64,000 nucleotides of DNA. It comes from Gaetbulibacter_B jejuensis. GTDB lineage: Bacteria > Bacteroidota > Bacteroidia > Flavobacteriales > Flavobacteriaceae. The stretch covers positions 372,001 to 436,000 of the forward strand of contig NZ_BAAAGF010000001.1 in assembly GCF_039524015.1 (NCBI RefSeq). Direction: 5' to 3'. This document shows, piece by piece, positions 26,947-34,842 of this stretch; within the stretch, counting starts at the first letter, position 1, and the number at the start of each line of letters is the position of its first letter. Made by a program: the position numbers and the translations under genes. Below the pieces are notes generated by a model, which did no database searches, had not been told where the DNA came from, and was given only the letters and a program-made list of their open reading frames with translations.

Positions 26947-27804
26947 ATGAAATTATATCCTATTGAATCTGGAAATTTTAAGCTTGATGGTGGTGCTATG
27001 TTTGGTGTTGTACCAAAATCGTTATGGCATCGTACCAATCCTGCCGATGCTAATAACATGATAGATATTGCTGCACGTTGTTTGCTTATTGAAGATGGAA
27101 ATCGGTTGATTTTAATCGATACAGGAATGGGAGACAAGCAAAGCGACAAATTCCTTGGATATTATTACTTATGGGGAAATGACACTATTGATAAATCTCT
27201 AAAAAAATATGGTTTTCATAGAGATGATATTACTGATGTATTTATGACGCATTTACATTTTGACCACTGTGGAGGTAGTGTACAATGGAATAAAGATAGA
27301 ACAGGATATGAGCCTGCTTTTAAAAACGCACTTTTTTGGAGCAATAAAGACCATTGGTTGTGGGCAACTCAACCTAATAATCGTGAAAAAGCTTCGTTTT
27401 TGAAAGAAAATATTCTTCCTATGGAAGAGAGTGGTCAGCTAAACTTTGTATCGCTACCTGAAACCGAAATTTTAAAGAATTCTGAATTAGGTTTTGATAT
27501 CTTTTTTGCAAATGGACATACTGATAAACAAATGATTCCTATAATTACTTATAAGGATATGAAAATATGTTTTATGGCCGATTTACTTCCAACTGCAGGT
27601 CATTTGCCTTTACCTTATGTTATGGGATACGATACACGACCTCTATTGACCTTAGATGAAAAAGAAGCCTTTTTAAATCTTGCAGCAAATGACAATTTTT
27701 ACCTATTTTTAGAACACGACGCTCACAATGAGATTATAACTGTACAGCATACCGAAAAAGGTGTAAGGCTAAAAGACGTTTATAGTTGTAGTGATTTGTT
27801 CTAA
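26947..27804 (+). CDS. Metallo-beta-lactamase-fold hydrolase
   Basis: A 285-residue cytoplasmic hydrolase with the zinc motif THLHFDHCGG (H102, H104, D106, H107), a further ligand histidine in ANGHTDKQMIP and the bridging aspartate in FMADLLPT. This pattern is shared by lactonase-like and related hydrolases such as AttM/AiiA, but the substrate cannot be fixed; N-acyl homoserine lactonase activity is only a possibility. It starts a plus run with the S8 protease, 18 bp downstream. Confidence 0.85.
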   Translation: MKLYPIESGNFKLDGGAMFGVVPKSLWHRTNPADANNMIDIAARCLLIEDGNRLILIDTGMGDKQSDKFLGYYYLWGNDTIDKSLKKYGFHRDDITDVFMTHLHFDHCGGSVQWNKDRTGYEPAFKNALFWSNKDHWLWATQPNNREKASFLKENILPMEESGQLNFVSLPETEILKNSELGFDIFFANGHTDKQMIPIITYKDMKICFMADLLPTAGHLPLPYVMGYDTRPLLTLDEKEAFLNLAANDNFYLFLEHDAHNEIITVQHTEKGVRLKDVYSCSDLF

Positions 27805-27822
27805 AAAACGTAATTGTAAAAC

Positions 27823-29427
27823 ATGAAAACAATTAAAGCTTTATTTTTTTGCTTGTTACTTGTGTTACTGCATAATTGTGGGTCGTCTCCAATTATCTCA
27901 ACACCTGAAGAGAATATTGACAACATTCCTTTAAAAATCTCTAATTTATCTGAAAGTGAACTAAAAAAATGGAGTCATTTAGACTTAACAAAAGACACAA
28001 TTCCAGGTATAAGCCTTGAAAAAGCCTACAGCGAAATTATTAAAACCAATAAAGGTGTTACAACCATAGTTGCTGTTATAGATTCTGGAGTAGATATAAA
28101 CCATGAAGACCTTTCAAGTTCTATTTGGGTAAATACTAAAGAAATTCCAAACAATGGAAAAGATGATGACAATAATGGCTTTATAGATGATGTTAACGGT
28201 TGGAATTTTATAGGAGATACTTATGACGAGCAATTTGAGTTTGTAAGATTAATTGTAAGTGGAGATTCTTCCAACCCACGATATGCTGATGCGCTTTTTG
28301 AATACCAAAAGCAGTATCAAAAATACACTGAAGCAAAAACCAATACTGAGAATCTTATTCAACAAGTAACTACTGCAGATAATAGAATTTCAAGTTATCT
28401 AAAGAAAAAAAACTATACCAAAGAAGACGTATTTGCTATTAGAACTGAAGACCAAAATGTATTGGAAGCGGTTTCAATAATGAGATCTGTTTACACTTAC
28501 AATTTTGAAACTGTTGATGCCATTAAAGCAGCTTTAAATAAAGATTTGAAATTAATAAACGAGCGATTAACAGTTCATTTAAATAAAAACCTAAAAGGCA
28601 GAAAAACTAAAGACAATCCTAACGATATAAACGATATAGGTTATGGAGATAATAATGTAAAACCTCATGATGCTGAAGAAACCCATGGCACTCATGTTTC
28701 AGGTATAATAGCAGCTAAAAGAGACAACAACAAAGGCATAAAGGGTGTTGCAAACAATGTAAAAATTATGCCTATTCGTAACACACCTAATGGAGATGAA
28801 TACGATAAAGACATTGCTCTAGCCATACGATATGCTGTTGATAATGGAGCAAAAATTATCAATATGAGCTTTGGTAAATACTTTTCACCTCATAAAGAGT
28901 GGGTTAAAGATGCCATTTTATATGCAGCAAGCAATGATGTACTCATTGTTCACGCAGCAGGTAACGATGCATTAAATTTAGATTCTTCTCTTAATTTTCC
29001 TACTGATGTTGATAATGGAAAAGAAATTGCGGATAACTTTATAAATGTTGGTGCAACGTATTATCGATATGGTTCCGACCTAGTTGCAGATTACTCTAAC
29101 TACGGAAAACAAAATGTTGATATTTTTGCTCCTGGTTCTAGTATTTACTCCACAGTTCCTAATAATTCTTATGAGTCTGAAGGAGGAACTTCAATGGCTG
29201 CTCCATTGGTTACAGGAGTTGCAGCATTAATTCGTTCGCAATACCCTAATTTAACAGCATCACAAGTAAAAAAAGCTATTTTAAATTCTGGTTTAGAAAT
29301 TAATACCAAAGTAATTGTTGGCGGAAATATTGGAGATATAAAGTCTTTTGATACCTTGTCAAAATCTGGTAAACTATTAAATGCCTACAACGCATTATTA
29401 GAAGCTTCTAAACTAAACAACAACTAA
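27823..29427 (+). CDS. S8 (subtilisin-like) serine protease lipoprotein
   Basis: A 534-residue secreted subtilase. The signal peptide ends at a lipobox-like LHNC (C19). The catalytic triad is D87 (VIDSGVDINHEDL), H288 (THGTHVSGIIAAK) and S457 (GGTSMAAPLVTG), with the oxyanion-hole asparagine in HAAGND. Between D87 and H288 there are about 200 residues, far more than in subtilisin, with a helical charged insertion (about 140-265). The family is known for large insertions in Bacteroidota. It sits 3 bp upstream of rnpA and begins the S8-rnpA-S41-OmpA run. Confidence 0.92.
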   Translation: MKTIKALFFCLLLVLLHNCGSSPIISTPEENIDNIPLKISNLSESELKKWSHLDLTKDTIPGISLEKAYSEIIKTNKGVTTIVAVIDSGVDINHEDLSSSIWVNTKEIPNNGKDDDNNGFIDDVNGWNFIGDTYDEQFEFVRLIVSGDSSNPRYADALFEYQKQYQKYTEAKTNTENLIQQVTTADNRISSYLKKKNYTKEDVFAIRTEDQNVLEAVSIMRSVYTYNFETVDAIKAALNKDLKLINERLTVHLNKNLKGRKTKDNPNDINDIGYGDNNVKPHDAEETHGTHVSGIIAAKRDNNKGIKGVANNVKIMPIRNTPNGDEYDKDIALAIRYAVDNGAKIINMSFGKYFSPHKEWVKDAILYAASNDVLIVHAAGNDALNLDSSLNFPTDVDNGKEIADNFINVGATYYRYGSDLVADYSNYGKQNVDIFAPGSSIYSTVPNNSYESEGGTSMAAPLVTGVAALIRSQYPNLTASQVKKAILNSGLEINTKVIVGGNIGDIKSFDTLSKSGKLLNAYNALLEASKLNNN

Positions 29428-29430
29428 TTA

Positions 29431-29805
29431 ATGTTCACCTACAACAAAAAAGAAAAATTAAAGAGTAAAAAGCTTATTGAACAACTTTTTGCAGAAGGAC
29501 AATCGGTTTCAGCTTATCCACTTAAGCTTATATACTTGCCTGTTGATTTTGATGATTCGGTTTTATTAAAAACAGGTGTAACTGTTAGCAAAAGAAAATT
29601 TAAAAATGCTGTTGATAGAAATCGTATCAAACGATTAATGAGAGAAGCCTATAGATTAAACAAGGCTGTAATTTTTAACAACATTACAACACAATATGCG
29701 TTAATGATTTTATACATTGGTAACGATGGTATAACTTTTGAGGTATTGGACACTAAAATGAAGGTTTTACTGAACAAATTCTTAAACGCATCCTCAAATA
29801 ACTAA
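29431..29805 (+). CDS. rnpA: Ribonuclease P protein component
   Basis: Protein cofactor of RNase P, which removes the 5' leader of tRNA precursors. The 124-residue basic protein has the RnpA signature NRIKRLMREAYR preceded by KRKFKNAVDR. In most bacteria it sits with rpmH near the replication origin; here rpmH is absent and the gene is placed 3 bp after an S8 protease and 7 bp before an S41 protease, so it is probably co-transcribed with both. Its nearness to the candidate origin at 34.3-34.8 kb fits the general pattern. Confidence 0.94.
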   Translation: MFTYNKKEKLKSKKLIEQLFAEGQSVSAYPLKLIYLPVDFDDSVLLKTGVTVSKRKFKNAVDRNRIKRLMREAYRLNKAVIFNNITTQYALMILYIGNDGITFEVLDTKMKVLLNKFLNASSNN

Positions 29806-29812
29806 ACTTAAG

Positions 29813-31447
29813 ATGAAAACATTACTACGAAAAAGAATATTCATTCCTGTTTTGGCACTTTCAATTTTTGTAACAACAAGTGCTTTTAAAAGTGAGTTTT
29901 TTGAAATAGCAAAGCAAATTGAAATCTTCACGACGCTATTTAAGGAACTTAACATGAATTATGTTGATGAAACCAATCCTGGAGATTTAATGGATACTGC
30001 CATTAAAAGTATGTTAGAAGATCTTGATCCTTATACCAATTTTATGAATGAGCAAGATGTTGAAGCTGCTCGTATAAACAATACTGGCGATTATACAGGC
30101 ATTGGAGCAAGCGTTTTAACACTTAAAGACAAGTTGGTAATTGTAGAGCCTTACAAAGATTATCCTGCAGATAAAGCAGGCTTAAAAGCTGGTGATGAGA
30201 TTATAAAAGTTGAAAATGTGGTTGTTGCCGATTTTAAAGATGATGCTGGTAATTTATTACAAGGTGCTTCTGGTACAACAGTAAATGTAACTTATGTAAG
30301 ACAAGGAAAAACACAAACAGCAGCTATAAAACGTGAAGCAGTAGAAATTCATGCTGTTCCTCATTTTTCAATGATTAATGATAAAACAGGTTATGTTGTT
30401 TTAAGAAAGTTTAATGATAAAGCCTCTAGCGAAACCATTAACGCTATAAGAAGTCTTAAAAACCAAGGTGCCGAAAAATTAATATTGGATTTAAGAGGAA
30501 ATCCTGGTGGTTTACTGAGTGAAGCTGTAAATATTGTTAACATTTTTGTACCTCAAAACCAGTTGGTAGTTACTACAAAATCTAAAGTTAAAAAATACAA
30601 CAAAACCTATTACACACAACGTGAAGCTATTGATACCGAAATTCCATTAGTGGTTTTAATAGATGGTAGAAGTGCTTCAGCAAGCGAAATTGTATCAGGT
30701 GCTTTACAAGATTTAGATAGAGCAGTTGTTGTTGGTGCAAGAAGTTTTGGAAAAGGTCTTGTACAGCGACCAAAACCGCTTATTTACGGAACTCAAATGA
30801 AAATAACCATTTCTAGATATTACACACCATCTGGTAGATGTATACAAGCTTTAGATTACTGGAATAGAGATGAAAATGGTAAAGCAACTAGAGTTAAAAA
30901 AGAAAACTATAGTGCATTTAAAACTAAAAAAGGAAGAACCGTTTACGATGGTGGCGGAATTCAACCTGACTTGGAATTAGTAGAATCGGTTTATAGCCCA
31001 ATTACAAACGCTATTTTAAATGACAACTTAATATTTAATTATGCTACTGAATATTACTACAAGAATAGTGTTACTGATTTAAAATCGTTTAAACTTTCAG
31101 ATAGTGATTTCAATAATTTTAAAGCCTTTTTAGATAAGAATAATTTCAACTTTGAGACCAAAACCGAAAAAGCTTTTGAAGAGGCTCTTGAAGTTGCTAA
31201 TGACGAGCAAATTTATGCTGCTATAAATACCGAATACACTAACTTAATTAATACCATAAATACCTATAAAAATAGAGCTGTAGATAATAATAAAGATCAG
31301 TTACTATCGCTTTTATCTGATGAAATTGTAAAACGTTATTTTTATAGAGAAGGACTGTATGAATATTATTTAGCTAACAACCTTGAAATTCAAAAAGCAA
31401 AGGAAATTCTTAAAAATCCTTCAACATATTCAAGTTATTTAAATTAA
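29813..31447 (+). CDS. S41 family C-terminal processing peptidase
   Basis: A 544-residue periplasmic tail-specific protease. It has a signal sequence (about 1-25), an N-terminal helical part, a PDZ domain (about 85-170, with ADKAGLKAGDEIIKV) and the S41 catalytic core. The serine lies in GRSASASEIVSGALQ (287-291) and the general base is K314 in SFGKGLVQ, the expected Ser-Lys dyad. A C-terminal helical extension (about 400-544) is typical of flavobacterial members. It is 7 bp downstream of rnpA. Confidence 0.94.
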   Translation: MKTLLRKRIFIPVLALSIFVTTSAFKSEFFEIAKQIEIFTTLFKELNMNYVDETNPGDLMDTAIKSMLEDLDPYTNFMNEQDVEAARINNTGDYTGIGASVLTLKDKLVIVEPYKDYPADKAGLKAGDEIIKVENVVVADFKDDAGNLLQGASGTTVNVTYVRQGKTQTAAIKREAVEIHAVPHFSMINDKTGYVVLRKFNDKASSETINAIRSLKNQGAEKLILDLRGNPGGLLSEAVNIVNIFVPQNQLVVTTKSKVKKYNKTYYTQREAIDTEIPLVVLIDGRSASASEIVSGALQDLDRAVVVGARSFGKGLVQRPKPLIYGTQMKITISRYYTPSGRCIQALDYWNRDENGKATRVKKENYSAFKTKKGRTVYDGGGIQPDLELVESVYSPITNAILNDNLIFNYATEYYYKNSVTDLKSFKLSDSDFNNFKAFLDKNNFNFETKTEKAFEEALEVANDEQIYAAINTEYTNLINTINTYKNRAVDNNKDQLLSLLSDEIVKRYFYREGLYEYYLANNLEIQKAKEILKNPSTYSSYLN

Positions 31448-31515
31448 TTATTTGACTGTATTTTATGTTAAAAAATAAAAATAATTTATCTTTAATTCCC
31501 CTTTTTTAAAGAAAA

Positions 31516-32355
31516 ATGAAAAAACTAATAGTCTTACTCTTTTTAATATCTCAATTTGTTTGTGCTCAAAAAGAACTTACTCACGAAGTGTATTTTGAAA
31601 CAGATAAATATGATGTTCCTGAAACTGAGCATAGTAGACTATTAATGTTTTTATCAAAAATTGAAGGGTTAGATATTGAAAAAATATCCATTTATGGCTT
31701 TTGTGATGATAGAGGTAGTGATGATTACAACTTGGTTTTATCACAGCAAAGGGCAAATTCTATCAAAGAAATATTTTCAAATAACGAGTTTGACGAGTCT
31801 GTCATTACAAATGTTGATGGAAAAGGAGAAGTATTATTAAAACTTGTTAAAGAAGAAGACATTAATAAAATACGTGGTTTAAATCGTAAAGTTCAAATTA
31901 TTGTGCATCCTTATGATCCACCTAGAGTTGTTGTTGAAGAACCTAAAAAACAAGATGTAAAAGATGCTTTAAAAGGCGAACTTAAAGCTGGTGATAAATT
32001 TACTTTAGACAATATTTTATTTAAAACAGGTTATAGCTATTTGCTTCCAGAATCGGTAAAAACATTAGAAGACATTGCTAAAGTACTTGTTGAACGCGAT
32101 GACATTTACTTTACAATACAAGGTCATGTGTGTTGTACGCAAAATAGTAGAGATGCTATTGACCGAAGAACAAAAAAACGAAATCTTTCTGTAGCTAGAG
32201 CTAAATATATTTATGACTATTTAGCTAAAAAAGGTGTGGATAAACGCCGAATGAAATATGTTGGTATGCGTCGTAAATTTCCGCTTGGTGGCGAACCAAA
32301 ATATGATAGACGTGTGGAAATTTTAGTAACCTACGTTGGTGGTCAAGATAACTAG
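31516..32355 (+). CDS. OmpA-like protein with two OmpA C-terminal domains
   Basis: A 279-residue exported protein (signal peptide about 1-18, FVCAQ) that contains two OmpA/MotB-type peptidoglycan-binding modules in tandem: the first about 22-138 (VYFETDKYDVPE, DDYNLVLSQQRANSIKEIF) and the second about 155-278 (ILFKTGYSYLLPESVKTLED, RNLSVARAKYIYDYLAKKGV). There is no beta-barrel. It probably anchors the envelope to peptidoglycan. It lies 68 bp downstream of the S41 protease and may be in the same unit. Its stop nearly meets that of the convergent GNAT gene. Confidence 0.87.
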   Translation: MKKLIVLLFLISQFVCAQKELTHEVYFETDKYDVPETEHSRLLMFLSKIEGLDIEKISIYGFCDDRGSDDYNLVLSQQRANSIKEIFSNNEFDESVITNVDGKGEVLLKLVKEEDINKIRGLNRKVQIIVHPYDPPRVVVEEPKKQDVKDALKGELKAGDKFTLDNILFKTGYSYLLPESVKTLEDIAKVLVERDDIYFTIQGHVCCTQNSRDAIDRRTKKRNLSVARAKYIYDYLAKKGVDKRRMKYVGMRRKFPLGGEPKYDRRVEILVTYVGGQDN

Positions 32356-32356
32356 T

Positions 32357-32803
32357 TTACACTTTGTAAACCATTGCTATATGCGGAATACCATCTTCAA
32401 GATAGTCTTCTCCTATTGCTTTAAACCCTAAATTATTATAAAACTTATTTAAGTAACATTGCGCTGATATTTTTATGTCAGTTTCGTTGTAGTGTTCTTT
32501 TATAGCTTGTATAGAAGCCTCCATAATATCATAACCATATTTATGCTGGCGTTCTTTTTTAGCAACTACAACTCTACCAATACTAGCTTTTTCAAAATAA
32601 TCTCCTGGTTTAAAAATACGTGTGTAAGCTACTACAACATTGTTTTTATAACCTAAAACATGAAGTGCTTTTTGGTCTTTTCCATCAATATCTTGGTATA
32701 CACAATCTTGTTCTACAACAAAAACTTCGCTTCGTAATTGTAGTATATCATATAATTCTTGAGTAGTTAATTCTTGAAATGTTTTGGTTGTAATATCTAG
32801 CAT
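32357..32803 (-). CDS. GNAT-family acetyltransferase (ElaA-like)
   Basis: A 148-residue GCN5-related N-acetyltransferase. It begins with the ElaA-like LTTQELYDILQLRSEVFVVEQDCVYQDIDGKD and has the acetyl-CoA loop IGRVVVAKKERQHKYGYDIME, a V/I-R/K/G-pattern typical of the fold. The substrate is unknown. Its ATG overlaps the CDF transporter stop by one base, so the two are probably translated together, behind rpiB. Confidence 0.85.
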   Translation of the reverse strand: MLDITTKTFQELTTQELYDILQLRSEVFVVEQDCVYQDIDGKDQKALHVLGYKNNVVVAYTRIFKPGDYFEKASIGRVVVAKKERQHKYGYDIMEASIQAIKEHYNETDIKISAQCYLNKFYNNLGFKAIGEDYLEDGIPHIAMVYKV

Positions 32804-33714
32804 TAGTCTTGTACGATAACTTCTTTAGGATCTTCTTTATTAAACTCTGGTTGTATGGTTACATGGTTTATATTAAACTCGTCATGTAATAGGTTTTCAA
32901 TTTCTAATAATAGGTCATTAAATTCTGATGTTGAAATATCTTCTTTTAAATCTAAATGCGCTTCTAAATGCAGTTCGTCATCACTTAAATTCCATATATG
33001 CACATGGTGTAGTTTATTCACTTTTGGAAGCTTATTAACAACACGAACCACAGCTTTTATATCTATATGTTCTGGTGTAAAAAGCATCAGCATTTTAGTA
33101 GATGTTTTTAATAAATGATAGCCAACAAAAATTAAATACACAGCTATTAAAAAGGTAAGTAAACTATCTACCCAAAACAGCTGAAAATACTTCATTAATA
33201 AGCCACCTATCAATACTGCCACACTTGCTAACATATCTGTTAATAAGTGTAAGTAAGCCGATTTTATATTAATATTATTATCAGAATCTTTTTTTAGCAG
33301 TAACACACTATAACCATTACCAGCTATTGCAATAAGAGACAACCAAATAACAAGGTTTGATTCTATATTTTGTGGATCTTGAAAACGCTCAACAGCTTCT
33401 TTTATAAGTATTACTGCAACAATTATTAAGGTTGCAGCATTTACAAAAGCCGCTAAAATTTCGGCACGTTTATAACCAAAAGTTCTATTTATTGATGCTT
33501 TTTGCTTTGATAATTTTGAAGCTATATAACTTACAATTAAAGACAGTACATCACTAAAATTATGCAGCGCATCACTTAACAACGATAAACTACCAGAAAC
33601 CAAACCACCTATTACTTGAGCAACTGTAATTACAGTATTAAGTAATATGGTAATTAAAAGCTTTCGGCCTTTTAAATCTTTATGATCGTGGTTATGTGCA
33701 TGCGAATGACTCAT
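32803..33714 (-). CDS. Cation diffusion facilitator transporter
   Basis: A 303-residue CDF transporter, probably exporting zinc or a related divalent metal by proton exchange. It begins with a histidine-rich metal-binding segment (SHSHAHNHDHKD), has six predicted helices with the metal-site motifs LSDALHNFSDVLSL and HLLTDMLASVAVL, and ends in a cytoplasmic metal-binding domain (NKLHHVHIWNLSDDELHLEAHLDL). It is 26 bp downstream of rpiB on the same strand. Confidence 0.93.
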   Translation of the reverse strand: MSHSHAHNHDHKDLKGRKLLITILLNTVITVAQVIGGLVSGSLSLLSDALHNFSDVLSLIVSYIASKLSKQKASINRTFGYKRAEILAAFVNAATLIIVAVILIKEAVERFQDPQNIESNLVIWLSLIAIAGNGYSVLLLKKDSDNNINIKSAYLHLLTDMLASVAVLIGGLLMKYFQLFWVDSLLTFLIAVYLIFVGYHLLKTSTKMLMLFTPEHIDIKAVVRVVNKLPKVNKLHHVHIWNLSDDELHLEAHLDLKEDISTSEFNDLLLEIENLLHDEFNINHVTIQPEFNKEDPKEVIVQD

Positions 33715-33740
33715 AGTTTACCAACTTAAAAAATTGGTAA

Positions 33741-34175
33741 TTAACAAGATAAAGGAATCTTATCAATACGGTTTTGATGACGACCACCTTCAAAAGCTGT
33801 ATTTAAAAATACATCTACCATTTTTATAGCTTGTGGTATTGATGTAAAACGCGCAGGAATACAAATAATATTAGCATTATTATGTAATCGTGTGAGTTCA
33901 GTAATTTCGCTTGTCCAGCAAACGCCAGCTCTTACATTTTGATATTTATTTGCTGTCATAGCTACACCATTTGCGCTACCACAAATAAGAATTCCAAAAT
34001 CTACCTCTTTATTATTAACATCTTTAGCTACAGGATGTACAAAATCTGGATAATCTACACTATCTTCAGTATCTGTACCATAGTTTGTAATAGAATACCC
34101 TTTAGATTCTAAATGGTTTACAATAGCTTTTTTGTAATCTGGACCTGCGTGGTCGTTACCAATTGATAATTTCAT
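33741..34175 (-). CDS. rpiB: Ribose 5-phosphate isomerase B
   Basis: Interconverts ribose 5-phosphate and ribulose 5-phosphate in the pentose phosphate pathway. The 144-residue protein starts MKLSIGNDHAGPDYK with the RpiB phosphate-binding GNDHAG, has the catalytic cysteine C65 in GILICGSANGVAMTANK, and the NANIICIPARF segment. It leads the rpiB-CDF-GNAT unit. Just upstream, on the minus strand, is a CAACAACAACAACA leader (34186-34199). The gap beyond holds the candidate origin. Confidence 0.93.
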   Translation of the reverse strand: MKLSIGNDHAGPDYKKAIVNHLESKGYSITNYGTDTEDSVDYPDFVHPVAKDVNNKEVDFGILICGSANGVAMTANKYQNVRAGVCWTSEITELTRLHNNANIICIPARFTSIPQAIKMVDVFLNTAFEGGRHQNRIDKIPLSC

Positions 34176-34842
34176 GTTTTTGTTGTGTTGTTGTTGTTGT
34201 AAAAGACATAAGATTATAATGTTGAAATAAACTTAAAACATTACTATCTTAATTATGGAGTAAAGGTACAAAATGTCCTTATAAACACTTATGTTATGTA
34301 GGTAATAGTTAACAATTAATTAGCATTGTTAATAGTTTATCAAATAGTAGCTCATAACTTGTTAATAACTGTTTACTTCTTTCTGAAAGAAATATTTTTA
34401 AATCTCAATTTTATTTACAAACAAAAATTGAAACCAATAAACCAAAAAATAACTTCGCTTTTTTTAGCTGACTTTTAAGCCATTTTTTTTACGTTTATAA
34501 ACATAGAAATTTGAAAATATTATCAATATTTGGTTATTAACATGAGTTATTAACAGCTGTTAATAGCTTTTAAAATAGTTCTAAAAATGAATGTATTAGA
34601 TGCGTTTCTAATGTTAACTAAATATCAATAGAATGTAAACTACGTGTTTTCAAAATAAAATTTAAAAAAGTTATTCCAGCTATTAACAAACAATAATAAT
34701 CATTAATATTTTTTTTAAATTTTTAAAAAGAAAAGATAATATGAATATATGTGTTAACAAGATTGATTTTTAAATAACTAAGATAATTTTATGATATTGG
34801 ATATTTAAGTTATAATTGTATTTTAAAATATAATATTAAATT
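34176..34842. other. 667-bp gene-free AT-rich region, candidate replication origin
   Basis: No gene is seen. The stretch carries TGTTAATAG 34327-34335, TGTTAATAA 34360-34368, TTATTAACA 34534-34542, TTATTAACA 34547-34555, TGTTAATAG 34558-34566 and CTATTAACA 34680-34688, plus weaker GTTAAC-containing variants at 34306-34314, 34612-34620 and 34752-34760. These resemble DnaA boxes (TTATCCACA) in their outer bases, with an adjacent AT-only stretch around 34690-34735. Gene orientation switches here. I call it a candidate oriC; it could instead be an unusually rich regulatory region of the flanking genes. Confidence 0.45.

Noticed and set aside
26922..27149. Minus-strand open frame opposite the metallo-beta-lactamase-fold gene
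   Set aside because: Antisense shadow of a well-supported gene.
29511..29524. TTATCCACT in rnpA as a canonical DnaA box
   Set aside because: Only one near-match (8 of 9), inside a coding sequence, with no cluster around it.
34186..34199. GTT-repeat at the rpiB leader as a phase-variable microsatellite
   Set aside because: Only about five units, outside a coding frame; a simple CAA-rich leader is enough to explain it.
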